Counted from the stretch's first letter, positions 26,245 to 35,833 are shown. The stretch is DNA of 64,000 nucleotides from Aequorivita sp. (GCA_024637015.1 JAGXGE010000004.1:372001-436000); one strand, 5' to 3'. Notes: generated from the sequence alone by a model not told the origin. Translations and numbers: made by a program.

Positions 26245-27255
26245 TTATAATCTATCTCTATTCTTTAAATACCAAGCAATAGTTTTCTGGATACCTGTTT
26301 CGAAATTCTCCTTCGCCTTCCAGCCCAAATCGCCTTCTATTTTTGAAGCGTCAATGGCATATCTAAAATCATGGCCTGGACGGTCTTTTACAAAAGTTAT
26401 CTGCTTTTTATATGAAGCATCTTTGGGAAGCATTTCGTCCAACAATTCACAGATAACATTCGCAATATAAAGATTTTCACGTTCGTTACGGCCACCGATA
26501 TTGTAGGTTTCTCCCAACTTACCTTTTTCCAAAGCTAAATAAATACCACTGCAATGGTCCATAACGTAAAGCCAATCACGAACGTTCTTTCCGTCGCCAT
26601 AAATTGGAATTGCTTCTCCTGAAATTGCTTTGCGGATAATCGTTGGAATCAATTTTTCTTTATGTTGATTGGGACCGTAATTGTTGGAACAGTTAGTTGT
26701 AACAACAGGCATTCCGTAGGTATGAAAATAACTACGAACTATAAAATCTGACGAAGCTTTTGAAGCGCTATACGGACTATTCGGCGCGTAAGATGTTTCC
26801 TCCGTAAAAAGCCCAGTTTCCCCCAATGTTCCATAAACCTCGTCGGTAGAAATATGTAGAAAGCGTGCATTCTTGAATTCATCTTTTAAATCATTCGGGC
26901 CATTCATCCAATTTTTATAGGCACTGTGAAGCAAATTGAAAGTTCCGACGATGTTTGTTTGAATAAACTCCGAAGGGCCCGAAATGGAATTGTCCACGTG
27001 GCTCTCGGCAGCAAAATGAACTACTTTTTGGAACTGATGTTCTGCAAATAGTTTTTGAACCATATCCAAATCACAAATATCTCCTTTTATGAAAGTGATT
27101 TTGTCTGAAACAGTTTCCAAATTCTTCAGGTTTCCAGCATAGGTAAGTTTGTCCAGAACGAAAATTTCGTCTTCTGAATTTTTAAGGACGTATTCCACAT
27201 AATTGGAACCAATGAATCCTGCCCCTCCGGTAACCAGTACTTTATCGTTTTTCAA
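26245..27255 (-). CDS. rfbB: dTDP-glucose 4,6-dehydratase (TTG start)
   Basis: Second step of dTDP-L-rhamnose synthesis, 336 residues. Extended-SDR features: [11 protein letters not shown] at residues 8-18, [11 protein letters not shown] near 81, the dehydratase catalytic pair in STDEVYG near 134 and YSASKAS near 161, and [10 protein letters not shown] near 189. The first codon is TTG, two bases after the stop of the DUF6909-like gene; the only in-frame codon between is ATT. This suggests reinitiation from the upstream gene. Confidence 0.95.
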   Translation of the reverse strand: MKNDKVLVTGGAGFIGSNYVEYVLKNSEDEIFVLDKLTYAGNLKNLETVSDKITFIKGDICDLDMVQKLFAEHQFQKVVHFAAESHVDNSISGPSEFIQTNIVGTFNLLHSAYKNWMNGPNDLKDEFKNARFLHISTDEVYGTLGETGLFTEETSYAPNSPYSASKASSDFIVRSYFHTYGMPVVTTNCSNNYGPNQHKEKLIPTIIRKAISGEAIPIYGDGKNVRDWLYVMDHCSGIYLALEKGKLGETYNIGGRNERENLYIANVICELLDEMLPKDASYKKQITFVKDRPGHDFRYAIDASKIEGDLGWKAKENFETGIQKTIAWYLKNRDRL

Positions 27256-27257
27256 AA

Positions 27258-28958
27258 TTAATTTTTAGAAGTGTCTAAAATCTGTTTTAACATCTTTTCG
27301 GTAATTAAATAGGTTGGTTTTACGCCTGTTGTTCCCAATCCGCCGGAAGCCAAAGTACTTCCAGTTTCCAATGGATTATCAGAAGCATAATACGCATATC
27401 TAACCTTCACTTTTGAACTTATACTCCGGCGAATCTTGGATGCGGATTGTATCGCTTTTTGATAATGCGCACCTTCCATTTCAAGACCTATTACATTCCA
27501 CGTGGAATTGTGGAAAAACTTGAGGACATCACGATTTTGAAGCGAGGTTCCCAGAACTGAAATCATGGTCCCTGTGCAAACTTTTACGTCATCATCTTTA
27601 AAAAGGGACTTCTCTAGTTTATTTTTAAAGGGGTAATTATCCCCAGTACCTTCAAAAACATGGGCCGATGGTATCATGATATCTCCCTTTCCACCTTCCA
27701 AAATTCCTGCTTTTCCCATTATGGAAACCGAAGCAACATTTAAAAAATGTCTTTCTTTATTAGCATCCACAAAAGGCTTTAAAAGCTCATCCATTGTTTC
27801 ATAGGCCTGTTCCCCAAAAGCATAGTCCATTACAAGAATTACAGGCACTTTTGAGTTTTCAACGTCCTTTAGTCCTTCACCATAAGGACTTTCCATTATC
27901 TTGGAAGTGTCTATTATTTGAACGTCAATATTGGTTCCGCTTTGGTCTTCAATAAAAATCATTCCTTCAGCCAATGCGGTTTTGGTTACTCTTTCGCGCA
28001 ATTTTAAATTGGTAGAAATGCTCAATGCTTCAAAAACTTCCATTGGCTTTTTCTTTGAAAATTCGGAAGCCAAGGCTTTTGGTGCATACAGACTGTTCAT
28101 CACACTGTGCATGTTGGCGCTGATAATATGTAACGGACGCTCCAATAAACCCTTTTGTTGCAATGTCTGTTTTATTTGATAAGCCCACTGTTCGCCGTGA
28201 ATATGGTGGCCTAAACTTTCACGCAGCACAGGGCTGAAGGTGATAATCCGTTTATTGTCTTCAATGATTTCCTCTATCGCTATTTTGCCCAGAAAATAAA
28301 TAATGTTGAAGAACCTGTTTTCGTTCTTTTCACTTGCAAAAAAAGGATATACACTTTTAACCTCTTCAAAGGTTCTGCCAAGGAAATTAGCAGTGTGCGT
28401 AAGTGCAATTTCTTTTTCTTCCTGTGTTAATTTGCCTTTTTTCAATACAGCTTGTTCAAGCTTTTTCCAATCGCGGATCACCTCGCCATTCTCGTTTATG
28501 AGCACTTGCTTCATAATCTTGTGCGACTCGATAAAAAGAAATGTCAAATGTGTTAAAATATCATAGATTTCTGAACGTCCACGGGTTATTTCAATATTCA
28601 TTTGCTCGGCATCTATCCGGTAGCAGTTTCGGCGGCGTTTCAGTGGAATTATAGGCTCGAAATGTGAATTTTTGTAACCCTCATCACTCGTCAAATTTAT
28701 AAACCTACATTCCTCTATTCCGTAAGGCAAACGGTCCATTACGTATAACAAACCTTGTAATTCAATTTTGTCTTCCTTTATAGAGCCATAAATCTCGGGG
28801 CGAAGGGTTAATAATGATTCACGAAGCGTTTCCCCAGAAATGCCCATAGGTTTGTAAAACCCACGGTTAAAAAGATGGCGCATAGTGATATAAAGTCGCT
28901 CAATTGCTTGGGTGCTTTCCTGCGCTCGTGTTCTTGTATGTGTTTTCAATTTGTTCAT
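27258..28958 (-). CDS. Conserved Flavobacteriia protein (DUF6909-like)
   Basis: A soluble protein of 566 residues that I recognise only as a lineage-conserved family, probably DUF6909. The N-terminal half is mainly helical and charged. The C-terminal third carries GKAGILEGGKGDIMIPSAHVFEG and VIGLEMEGAHYQKAIQ, the latter like the E-M-E-G substrate loop of nucleoside phosphorylase/nucleosidase proteins; this hints at a purine-nucleoside-like fold but is not proof. The ATG at 28958 is chosen over the GTG at 28976 because a perfect -7 promoter element lies between them. It lies upstream of rfbB and could share transcription with the rhamnose genes. Confidence 0.7.
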   Translation of the reverse strand: MNKLKTHTRTRAQESTQAIERLYITMRHLFNRGFYKPMGISGETLRESLLTLRPEIYGSIKEDKIELQGLLYVMDRLPYGIEECRFINLTSDEGYKNSHFEPIIPLKRRRNCYRIDAEQMNIEITRGRSEIYDILTHLTFLFIESHKIMKQVLINENGEVIRDWKKLEQAVLKKGKLTQEEKEIALTHTANFLGRTFEEVKSVYPFFASEKNENRFFNIIYFLGKIAIEEIIEDNKRIITFSPVLRESLGHHIHGEQWAYQIKQTLQQKGLLERPLHIISANMHSVMNSLYAPKALASEFSKKKPMEVFEALSISTNLKLRERVTKTALAEGMIFIEDQSGTNIDVQIIDTSKIMESPYGEGLKDVENSKVPVILVMDYAFGEQAYETMDELLKPFVDANKERHFLNVASVSIMGKAGILEGGKGDIMIPSAHVFEGTGDNYPFKNKLEKSLFKDDDVKVCTGTMISVLGTSLQNRDVLKFFHNSTWNVIGLEMEGAHYQKAIQSASKIRRSISSKVKVRYAYYASDNPLETGSTLASGGLGTTGVKPTYLITEKMLKQILDTSKN

Positions 28959-28964
28959 TGGATG

Positions 28965-28972
28965 CAAAGATA
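28965..28972 (-). promoter_or_regulatory. -7 promoter element of the DUF6909-like gene (possibly leaderless)
   Basis: TATCTTTG on the minus strand matches the Bacteroidota consensus exactly. The G lies only 6 bp before the ATG at 28958, so transcription should begin at or beside the start codon. No good -33 TTTG is visible upstream. It may be the main promoter feeding rfbB and the array beyond. Confidence 0.5.
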
Positions 28973-28975
28973 ACA

Positions 28976-30478
28976 CTAATTTTGGGGCTGAATTTGTATT
29001 AAAGCATCAGCAATTTTGCGGTCGTTGGAAAGACGTGCCACTTTGTTTTGACCGCCTAACTTCCCTTGAGATTTCATATAATGCTGAAAACTGTCTTTTT
29101 TAAGGGAATTGATTTTCAAGGGCTGCAGTACTTTTCCTTTAATTAAATCGAAGTAGTACGAGTTTTGTTGCTGCATTTCTAAGTCTAGAAATTCAACTAT
29201 TTTTTGAAGGTTTTCCGGAGCATTATCAAACTCAACAAGCCATTCGTGATAGGGAAGATTTTCTTCGGAAGGAGTTATTTGCGGAGCAACGGTGAATTCA
29301 GTAATTGAAAAATTGAATTTTGAAATGGCTTTTTTCATCGCTTCCTCCACTTCCTTTCCAATTACGTGTTCTCCAAAGGCGGAAATAAAATGTTTTATTC
29401 TTCCAGAAACAATTACTCGATATGGTTTGGTTGAAGTAAACTGCACGGTATCTCCCAGATTGTATGCCCAAAGTCCTGCGTTTGTTGAAATAATCATCAC
29501 ATAATTAACACCTATTTCTACTTCCCCAATGGTTAGTCGTTTTGCGTTTTCATCAAAAAAAGTTGAAGCCTCAACAAATTCATAAAAAATTCCCGAATTC
29601 AAAAGTAGTAACATTCCCTTTTCCTTTTGACTGTCCTGAAAGGCGAAAAAGCCTTCACTGGCCGGAAACAGCTCGATGCTGTCAACTTTTCTTCCTATTA
29701 AATTTTCAAATTTGGCGCGATAGGGTTCAAAATTTACTCCGCCATAAATGAAGAGATTGAAGTTTTTGAAAAGATCGCCAACTTTTTTTCCAGTATTTTT
29801 TTTAAGCTTTTCAAAATACATTTGCACCCACGAAGGAATGCCGCTAATTACGGTCATATTTTCGTCTTTGGTTTCTTCTACAACGGCGTCCACTTTAGTT
29901 TCCCAGTCGTCAATACAGTTTGTTTCCCAACTGGGTAAACGGTTTTTTTGAAGATAGCCGGGAACATAATGGGCAACGATTCCCGAAAGCCTACCTATCT
30001 TAATGCCGTTCTTTTCGCTCATTTCTGGGCTTCCTTGAAGAAAAATCATTTTGCCATTCACAAAATCTGCTTTTCCCGTTTCATTTATATAGCATAGAAT
30101 TGCATTTCGGGCTGCTTCAATATGGTGTGGCATAGATTCCTTTGTTAACGGAATGTATTTTGCTCCCGAAGTTGTTCCAGAGGTTTTGGCAAAGTAGAGT
30201 GGTTTTCCGGGCCACAGGATGTTTTCTTCCCCAGAAACCACACGATCAACATAGGGCTTCAATTCTTCGTAATCGCGAATTGGAACGTGTTGGGCAAATT
30301 CTTCAAAGGAATTAATATTATGGAAATTGTGGTCCTTTCCGAAGGCTGTATTTTTTGCATCGAAAATTAGCTTTTCGAAAACTTTCTGCTGCGTTTCAAT
30401 AGGATTAGTAGACCATTTTTGAATTCGATTTACAACAATTTTGGCAAATACTTTTGCGCCGAAGGATTTTAAGGACAT
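28976..30478 (-). CDS. GH3-family acyl-acid amido synthetase-like protein
   Basis: A 500-residue protein of the GH3 family, named after plant enzymes that join amino acids to jasmonate or auxin via an acyl-adenylate. The ATP-binding motif TSGTTSGAKYIPLT is at residues 99-112, with LFPASEGFFAFQDS near 275 and YNLGDTVQFT near 345, which holds the conserved Y-x-x-G-D. All three adenylation motifs seem intact. GH3-like proteins are common in Bacteroidota but their substrates are not known. It ends next to the DUF6909-like gene with an 18-bp gap and is preceded by M23 peptidase at 8 bp. Confidence 0.85.
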   Translation of the reverse strand: MSLKSFGAKVFAKIVVNRIQKWSTNPIETQQKVFEKLIFDAKNTAFGKDHNFHNINSFEEFAQHVPIRDYEELKPYVDRVVSGEENILWPGKPLYFAKTSGTTSGAKYIPLTKESMPHHIEAARNAILCYINETGKADFVNGKMIFLQGSPEMSEKNGIKIGRLSGIVAHYVPGYLQKNRLPSWETNCIDDWETKVDAVVEETKDENMTVISGIPSWVQMYFEKLKKNTGKKVGDLFKNFNLFIYGGVNFEPYRAKFENLIGRKVDSIELFPASEGFFAFQDSQKEKGMLLLLNSGIFYEFVEASTFFDENAKRLTIGEVEIGVNYVMIISTNAGLWAYNLGDTVQFTSTKPYRVIVSGRIKHFISAFGEHVIGKEVEEAMKKAISKFNFSITEFTVAPQITPSEENLPYHEWLVEFDNAPENLQKIVEFLDLEMQQQNSYYFDLIKGKVLQPLKINSLKKDSFQHYMKSQGKLGGQNKVARLSNDRKIADALIQIQPQN

Positions 30479-30486
30479 ATGCTAAA

Positions 30487-31350
30487 TCAATTAAAATCTA
30501 TGAAACTTGTTGGGTTGACCGGATAACCATCACGCCACAACTCAAAATGCAAATGTGGACCAGTGGTTAGCTCGCCTGTATTGCCAACCGTGCCAATTAC
30601 CTCACCGGCTTTTACAATCTCGCCCTGTTCTTTGGTAAGCATTGCATTGTGTTTATAAACAGAAATCAAATTATTGTCGTGTTTCAAAATAATAACATAA
30701 CCCGTAGCAGCGGTCCATTCTGCAAAAATAACCGTACCATCGGCCATGGCCTTTACTGGGGTGTCTTTAGCCGTTACCACATCAACTGCATAGTGTTTAG
30801 TTTTTGAGTCATAGGTTTCTGAAATGACTCCTTTTACGGGTGCAAAGAGTGCGTATTGCTGAACTTGGGGCGCCATAAGGGGATTGTATTTATCTTCCTT
30901 TGCAACCGCCTCACGAAGAAGGGAATCTTTTCTGGAAGTTCGTATCAAAACGGAAGGATCCGTTTTGGCAACCTCAATAATAGAATCTTTGTTAAAATTT
31001 ACGGTTTTAACGTCGCCTGTTAGTACTTTTTTAATTGAAGAGAGGTATTGCTCATTTACGTCCAGAATTTTCTGTAGCGAGTCTGTTTCGTAGGCTAAGC
31101 GAGTGGCTTTCTTTTTTAAAGTGGTGGATGAATATCCAGGAATATATTCCCTAAGTGGGGTAAAGGCAATAATAAAGGTAGTTGCTAGAATAAGAAACAA
31201 GGCAAATAGCGTACTGAAAACAAATACGTTCAACCTATTCAACTTAAATGAAAACCGTTCTTCAAAGGTTTCTTCATTAAGTATTACCAATCGGTATTTA
31301 TGCAACAGCTTTCTTTTTAAGCGCTTGCTCCCTTTTTCTTTCTTTGTCAT
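30487..31350 (-). CDS. M23 family murein endopeptidase (membrane-anchored)
   Basis: A 287-residue protein with an N-terminal cytoplasmic tail of about 40 basic residues, one membrane segment (VFVFSTLFALFLILATTFII, near 42-61), a coiled-coil-like linker, and a C-terminal LytM/M23 domain from about 190. Zinc ligands are visible in HYAVDVV (H, D) and GPHLHFELW (second H of the HxH). It should cut peptidoglycan cross-links in the periplasm, probably under control of partners. The ATG at 31350 is preferred over upstream ATG 31398 because the TATATTTG promoter element lies between the two. Confidence 0.92.
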   Translation of the reverse strand: MTKKEKGSKRLKRKLLHKYRLVILNEETFEERFSFKLNRLNVFVFSTLFALFLILATTFIIAFTPLREYIPGYSSTTLKKKATRLAYETDSLQKILDVNEQYLSSIKKVLTGDVKTVNFNKDSIIEVAKTDPSVLIRTSRKDSLLREAVAKEDKYNPLMAPQVQQYALFAPVKGVISETYDSKTKHYAVDVVTAKDTPVKAMADGTVIFAEWTAATGYVIILKHDNNLISVYKHNAMLTKEQGEIVKAGEVIGTVGNTGELTTGPHLHFELWRDGYPVNPTSFIDFN

Positions 31351-31369
31351 ACTATCCAATAGCTTTTTA

Positions 31370-31377
31370 CAAATATA
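31370..31377 (-). promoter_or_regulatory. -7 promoter element of the M23 peptidase gene
   Basis: TATATTTG on the minus strand, exact TAnnTTTG match, 20 bp before the ATG at 31350. It also decides the start of the gene. Divergent from the tatA promoter at 31441-31448. Confidence 0.55.
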
Positions 31378-31419
31378 AAATAAACTATAGCCCCACACGC
31401 TAAAGTTACCCTCAAAACG

Positions 31420-31448
31420 TTGTATCTAAACATTTCTTGTTACCTTTG
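31420..31448 (+). promoter_or_regulatory. tatA promoter (-33 TTG and -7 TACCTTTG)
   Basis: TTG at 31420-31422, an 18-bp spacer and TACCTTTG at 31441-31448 give the best complete Bacteroidota promoter in the window. The ATG of tatA follows 22 bp after the -7 element. Confidence 0.6.
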
Positions 31449-31469
31449 CTTAATTAAATTTTCAAAATT

Positions 31470-31661
31470 ATGAGTGCATTGTTTATTCCTTTAGGTGTTG
31501 TTGGCCCTTGGCAGATTGTATTGATTGTGGTTATTGTGCTATTATTGTTCGGCGGAAAGAAAATTCCAGAACTTATGCGCGGTTTGGGTAGTGGTCTTAA
31601 AGAATTCAAGGACGCTTCCAAAGACGATTCAAACGAGAAAAAGATTGACGAGAAAAAATAA
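31470..31661 (+). CDS. tatA: Sec-independent translocase subunit TatA
   Basis: A 63-residue protein with a short N-terminal stretch, a hydrophobic helix (residues 9-27, [16 protein letters not shown] with G before K), the [14 protein letters not shown] hinge and amphipathic helix, and an acidic/basic tail. It is the pore-forming subunit of the twin-arginine export system. No tatC is in the window. Flanked by its own promoter and a long hairpin terminator, so it is a single-gene unit, divergent from M23 and convergent with the DUF4837 lipoprotein. Confidence 0.93.
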   Translation: MSALFIPLGVVGPWQIVLIVVIVLLLFGGKKIPELMRGLGSGLKEFKDASKDDSNEKKIDEKK

Positions 31662-31680
31662 TTTCGTTTTATATTCTTAA

Positions 31681-31720
31681 CAAAAGACCCTTTCAATTTA
31701 AAAATTGAAAGGGTCTTTTG
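31681..31720. terminator. Bidirectional terminator, tatA / DUF4837 gene
   Basis: A perfect 19-bp inverted repeat (arms 31681-31699 and 31702-31720) with an A-run on the left arm and T-run on the right, lying between two convergent genes, 20 bp from each stop. It can stop transcription from both sides. Confidence 0.85.
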
Positions 31721-31742
31721 TTTTAGTGATGTTTGTGGAAAT

Positions 31743-32720
31743 CTATTCTATTTTAGCCGAATTCAGAATGGATTCCAACTCAAATTGAAGATCTCTTTTT
31801 GATACTGCGGGTGCATATGTGAATCCTTCCAATATCAAATAGCGGTTATTTTTCTCGTCGCGAACGGCATAATTTACAAAGGGCCCTCCCATCCAGTCAT
31901 CCTTTACTTCCCAGGTACCTTTGGTTTCGTAAGCAAACTTACCGTCAATTTTAGTTTTGAAAAGGTAGGGGGCGTAAGCATCTTCAGTAATAAACTGACC
32001 ATCATCCTCAACTGGTAAGAGTCTGCTTCCAATGGAATCGCGAATTTTTATAATGTCGCCAACAGCAGTGCTATCGTTTTTAATCATATCCAATGGTACT
32101 TGATATACCAGTATATTGGTAGTTCCATCCTTTAAATCTTTTCGCATCCAGAAAAAACTATCGGTTGCTTTAGCAATTCTGTAAGCGCTTGGTATTTGTA
32201 AACTCACACCCATTACATTTTTAAGAGAATCTGTTTTCATCAATGAAATAGAGGTTCTTCGCTGTCTTTCCTTTATTTCGGAAGCGTGAAAAGCTTCAAT
32301 GATCTTGGCTGAATTTTTATTGATGAGCTCCACCAGTTTTTCTTCGGAAGTTGCTTTTATAACTGCCCCAGACTGTGGTTTGGCATATTCGTTTGTGGCA
32401 ATGGTTGCCTTATTTTCATCGCTAAGCACAACATAGAGAAAAAGCCGATTGCTGCGAGCAAAGCCAGTAAACGCCTCTGGTGGCATTTGGTTCATGGAAA
32501 ATAAAGGCTCGTCTTGAGGAAGACCATCTGTGGGAGCGGCAAAATTATTGCGGATTGCTTCGCCCACAATCCCGTTCCACAAATCGTTGGGAGTAATAAT
32601 TTGAAGGGCGTTAATATTTCCTACAGAATTTGGAAGAAGTGATTTGTCCTTTTTCCCTCCTTCATTACAAGAGGTAAATGCAATAAAAAACGAAAATAAT
32701 ACAATGTAAAAAGATCTCAT
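31743..32720 (-). CDS. DUF4837-family lipoprotein
   Basis: Lipoprotein of 325 residues with signal MRSFYIVLFSFFIAFTSC and the lipobox cysteine at residue 18, so it should sit in the inner or outer membrane facing the periplasm. The rest is soluble and has no recognisable catalytic motif; the family name DUF4837 is from memory of flavobacterial genomes. It follows the LysM transglycosylase gene (20 bp gap), hinting at an envelope role. Confidence 0.75.
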   Translation of the reverse strand: MRSFYIVLFSFFIAFTSCNEGGKKDKSLLPNSVGNINALQIITPNDLWNGIVGEAIRNNFAAPTDGLPQDEPLFSMNQMPPEAFTGFARSNRLFLYVVLSDENKATIATNEYAKPQSGAVIKATSEEKLVELINKNSAKIIEAFHASEIKERQRRTSISLMKTDSLKNVMGVSLQIPSAYRIAKATDSFFWMRKDLKDGTTNILVYQVPLDMIKNDSTAVGDIIKIRDSIGSRLLPVEDDGQFITEDAYAPYLFKTKIDGKFAYETKGTWEVKDDWMGGPFVNYAVRDEKNNRYLILEGFTYAPAVSKRDLQFELESILNSAKIE

Positions 32721-32740
32721 TTAAAGGATGTGTTTGGGAA

Positions 32741-34315
32741 CTATCCTTTATAAATTTTCAGTTTAGTTCCAGGTTTCAAGTTGTCACCACTAATATCGTT
32801 CCATTTTTGGATATTCTGTACTGAAACACCAGGAAATTTTTGAGAAATGCTCCATAATGAATCCCCGTTGCGCACTGTATATGTTTTTTCCGAAGAATTT
32901 GATGTATTGGTTTGCGCGACAGGCTTGTTACTAGCTATGTCTTGAGTACTCTTTTTGGGGTAAATAATCAAATTTTGACCTACCTTAACAGTATTGCTTC
33001 GCATACCGTTCCAGCTTCTTATTTGACTAACTCCCACGCCATATCTTTCTGCAATTCTACCTAAATAATCGCCTCTTTTTACGCGGTAGCGTATTTTGCC
33101 CGGTTGTTCAAATAATTCTGGCAATGGCTTCTCTGCTTCTTCCTGCTCTTCTTGGGCGAATGCATAAATAGCATTTTCGTTATTGACAAAAGTTCCCACG
33201 GAAGTTAGTGGAAGGCGCAACATATAGTTTTCATCCTTAATTACGGGAATAATTCCAAGTTTATAGGAAGGGTTCAAAAATTCAAGTTCTTCTTTATCCA
33301 GATTTGTAAGTTTTGCAACTTGATCTAGCGTAATCTGTTGTTTTACTTTAATAGTGTCTGTAGCTACATATGGAATACGGGTTCCTTGTTTCTTAAAACC
33401 ATGCTCTTCTGCATATTCAAAAATATACATAGTGGCTAAAAATGCAGGCACATATCCAGCAGTTTCACGTGGAAGATAATTGCGAAGATTCCAATAATTC
33501 GTTTTTCCTCCAGAACGACGGATCGCTTTGGAAACATTTCCTGGCCCTGAATTATATGCCGCAAGTGCTAAATCCCAGTCATTAAAACTGTTGTTCAGAC
33601 TTTTCAAATATTTGCAGGCTGCTTCTGTGGCCATAATGGGGTCAGAACGTTCATCTACGTATGAACTTACATCCAAACCAAACATTTTGCCGGTGGTAAA
33701 CATAAATTGCCAAAGACCGGTTGCACCAACCCTTGATTGTGCACGTGGGTTTAAAGCTGATTCAATTACTGCTAAATATTTTAATTCTAAAGGAAGATTA
33801 TTTTTATCGAGCTCCTGTTCAAACATTGGGAAATAATATTCGCTTAAGCCCATCAATCTCTCAAGCGTCCCTCTTCGGTTCTTTAAATATTGCTTGATCA
33901 CACTTTCCAAAGAAGCGTTGTATTCAACCTTAAAAGGTGTACGTGCATCAAGCTCTTTAAGGCGCTGTTTTAAAACTTCCGTTGGAAGTTCCTCATAATC
34001 AATAGCTTCGTATTCTTGATTTGCTACACTGCTATATATATCTTCAAAAAGATCAGATTTATATAATTCCTTTAACCAAAGGCTATCCTTTTTTCTGGCA
34101 AGAGCCATATCTTTTAAATCATATATGGTGGTGTCTTTAAGGGAAGTAGCAACAACTGTGGAAGGAAGTTCTTCAGCAATTTTGGAAACTTTAATGGAAT
34201 CAACAACTTGAACTTTTTTGGTGTTCAGTTTTTTGTCATTTTTTTTACCCTGTTGGGCAAAACCTATACTGAAGACCAATAACAGCATTAGGGAGAGGAT
34301 TTTGTTTAGTTTCAT
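32741..34315 (-). CDS. Membrane-bound lytic transglycosylase with two LysM domains (MltD-like)
   Basis: A 524-residue exported protein: signal peptide MKLNKILSLMLLLVFSIGFA, a linker, an SLT domain near residues 155-290 (YLAVIESALNPRAQSRVGA, catalytic Glu in AVIES; GLWQFMFTTGKMFG; LALAAYNSGPGNV), and two LysM repeats, about 405-455 (YRVKRGDYLGRIAERYGV) and 478-524 (YTVRNGDSLWSISQKF). It cleaves glycan strands of peptidoglycan non-hydrolytically and binds them through LysM. Architecture matches MltD. Confidence 0.92.
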   Translation of the reverse strand: MKLNKILSLMLLLVFSIGFAQQGKKNDKKLNTKKVQVVDSIKVSKIAEELPSTVVATSLKDTTIYDLKDMALARKKDSLWLKELYKSDLFEDIYSSVANQEYEAIDYEELPTEVLKQRLKELDARTPFKVEYNASLESVIKQYLKNRRGTLERLMGLSEYYFPMFEQELDKNNLPLELKYLAVIESALNPRAQSRVGATGLWQFMFTTGKMFGLDVSSYVDERSDPIMATEAACKYLKSLNNSFNDWDLALAAYNSGPGNVSKAIRRSGGKTNYWNLRNYLPRETAGYVPAFLATMYIFEYAEEHGFKKQGTRIPYVATDTIKVKQQITLDQVAKLTNLDKEELEFLNPSYKLGIIPVIKDENYMLRLPLTSVGTFVNNENAIYAFAQEEQEEAEKPLPELFEQPGKIRYRVKRGDYLGRIAERYGVGVSQIRSWNGMRSNTVKVGQNLIIYPKKSTQDIASNKPVAQTNTSNSSEKTYTVRNGDSLWSISQKFPGVSVQNIQKWNDISGDNLKPGTKLKIYKG

Positions 34316-34496
34316 CAGCTTGTTTATTGCATTTGGGGATTATGGCAAATTCGCCTGATTAATACATTTAAAAAAAACAGTTAAATTTCCTAAAAACTGT
34401 AACGCATTTTTAAATAGAAAATTTTATCAAAAATAGCAATTCTGCGAAATTACGCAAATTTTTATATCCAAATACCTAAAACACTGATATTTAACA

Positions 34497-35684
34497 CTAG
34501 TCCAACAATGCTTTAATGCCAGGCAAGGTCTTTCCTTCCAGCATTTCCAGCATTGCACCACCGCCAGTAGATACATAACTTACTTTATCAGTGAGATTAA
34601 ATTTGTGTACAGCTGCTACGGAATCGCCCCCACCAACCAATGAAAATGCTCCATTCTGTGTGGCTTTAGCGATATTTTCACCTAAAATTTTTGTTCCTTC
34701 AGCAAATTTTTCCATCTCAAAAACGCCAACTGGGCCGTTCCATAAAATGGTTTTGGATTCGGCGATTACATCACCGAAAATTTCGTTTGTTCTTGGTCCA
34801 ACGTCTAGTCCCATCCAACCGTCTGGTATATTATTTATTACAGAGATTTGGGTATTGGCAGTTTCGGAAAAACTATCGGCAATCACCGCATCAACTGGCA
34901 AATGAACAGTAACGTTTTTCTTTTTTGCTTCCTCCAAAATTTCTAACGCCAGTTTCTGTTTATCTTCTTCAACCAGAGAATTTCCTGTTTTTCCGCCTTG
35001 TGCTTTTATAAAAGTAAAAGCCATTCCTCCGCCAATAATTAAATGATCAATCTTGTCGAGAATGTTTTCAATAATGGTGATTTTTGAAGAAACCTTTGCA
35101 CCGCCAATAATCGCTGTAACAGGTTTTTTACTAGCTTCCAATACTTTTTTTACATTTTCAATTTCTGAAGCTAGCAACAATCCAAAGCATTTATTTTTTG
35201 GGAAAAACTCAGCAATAATTGCTGTGGAAGCGTGTGCACGATGTGCTGTTCCGAAAGCGTCATTGACATAAACATCACCAAATTTTGATAGTTTTTCAGC
35301 AAAATCACGATCCCCTTTTGTTTCTTCTTCATAATAGCGAAGATTTTCAAGTAAAAGAATTTCTCCAAAATTTAAATTTGAAACAGCTTCTGCAACCTTT
35401 GGGCCAATGCAATCATCTACAAATTTCACCTGCACATCAAGAATATCAGATAAGGACTTTACAATATGTTGCAAAGAAAATTTAGCTTCTTTGTTCTTCG
35501 GCCTTCCAAGATGAGATATCAAAACACAGCTGCCGCCGTCTTCCAAAATTTTTAAAATAGTCGGTTTGGCAGCACGTATTCGCGTATCATCAGTCACATT
35601 AAAATCAGCATCCAGTGGAACATTAAAATCTACGCGTATTAAAGCCTTTTTTTCCTTAAAATCTATATCGTTTACCGTTTTCAT
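34497..35684 (-). CDS. pgk: Phosphoglycerate kinase
   Basis: Glycolytic enzyme, 395 residues, making ATP from 1,3-bisphosphoglycerate. RVDFNVPLD at residues 15-23, SHLGRPK near 60, LLLENLRYY near 112, GGAKVSSKI near 197 and the C-terminal GGGDSVAAV near 350 are standard. The ATG at 35684 starts [20 protein letters not shown], as in the family; the extension to 35768 is 5' of a promoter element at 35703-35710 and is not real. Confidence 0.97.
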   Translation of the reverse strand: MKTVNDIDFKEKKALIRVDFNVPLDADFNVTDDTRIRAAKPTILKILEDGGSCVLISHLGRPKNKEAKFSLQHIVKSLSDILDVQVKFVDDCIGPKVAEAVSNLNFGEILLLENLRYYEEETKGDRDFAEKLSKFGDVYVNDAFGTAHRAHASTAIIAEFFPKNKCFGLLLASEIENVKKVLEASKKPVTAIIGGAKVSSKITIIENILDKIDHLIIGGGMAFTFIKAQGGKTGNSLVEEDKQKLALEILEEAKKKNVTVHLPVDAVIADSFSETANTQISVINNIPDGWMGLDVGPRTNEIFGDVIAESKTILWNGPVGVFEMEKFAEGTKILGENIAKATQNGAFSLVGGGDSVAAVHKFNLTDKVSYVSTGGGAMLEMLEGKTLPGIKALLD

Positions 35685-35702
35685 ATCAAAAATATTATCC
35701 TG

Positions 35703-35710
35703 CAAATATA
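35703..35710 (-). promoter_or_regulatory. -7 promoter element of pgk
   Basis: TATATTTG on the minus strand, exact match, 19 bp before the pgk start. A TTTA at about 18 bp upstream may act as a weak -33. Confidence 0.5.
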
Positions 35711-35822
35711 GTTTTTTGGACAATAATAAAGAGGTGATTTTATGGACAAAAGCCAATAGAGTGATCAAGTTTAATAAAAGTCATTTCAAAGATTTGTTCA
35801 AAAAATAACCCGTAAAATTGTT

Positions 35823-35830
35823 TAGATTTG
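35823..35830 (+). promoter_or_regulatory. -7 promoter element of holB, 3 bp from ATG (possibly leaderless)
   Basis: TAGATTTG, exact match. Its last base is only 3 bp before the ATG at 35834, so transcription would start at or inside the first codons. The TTG at 35828 (in-frame) is part of this element and is not the start. Confidence 0.5.
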
Positions 35831-35833
35831 CGA

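Noticed and set aside
26990-27005. A further CACGTG site resembling parS in rfbB
   Set aside because: Only about 11 of 16 positions agree and it lies in coding sequence; other CACGTG hexamers (for example near 19491, 33735, 46917) match even less.
23955-27255. rfbBACD as novel
   Set aside because: A complete standard dTDP-L-rhamnose set in usual order; only the TTG starts of rfbB and rfbC are of note.
31351-31398. N-terminal extension of the M23 peptidase
   Set aside because: A perfect TATATTTG promoter lies between the two starts, and the extra residues add nothing to the family layout.
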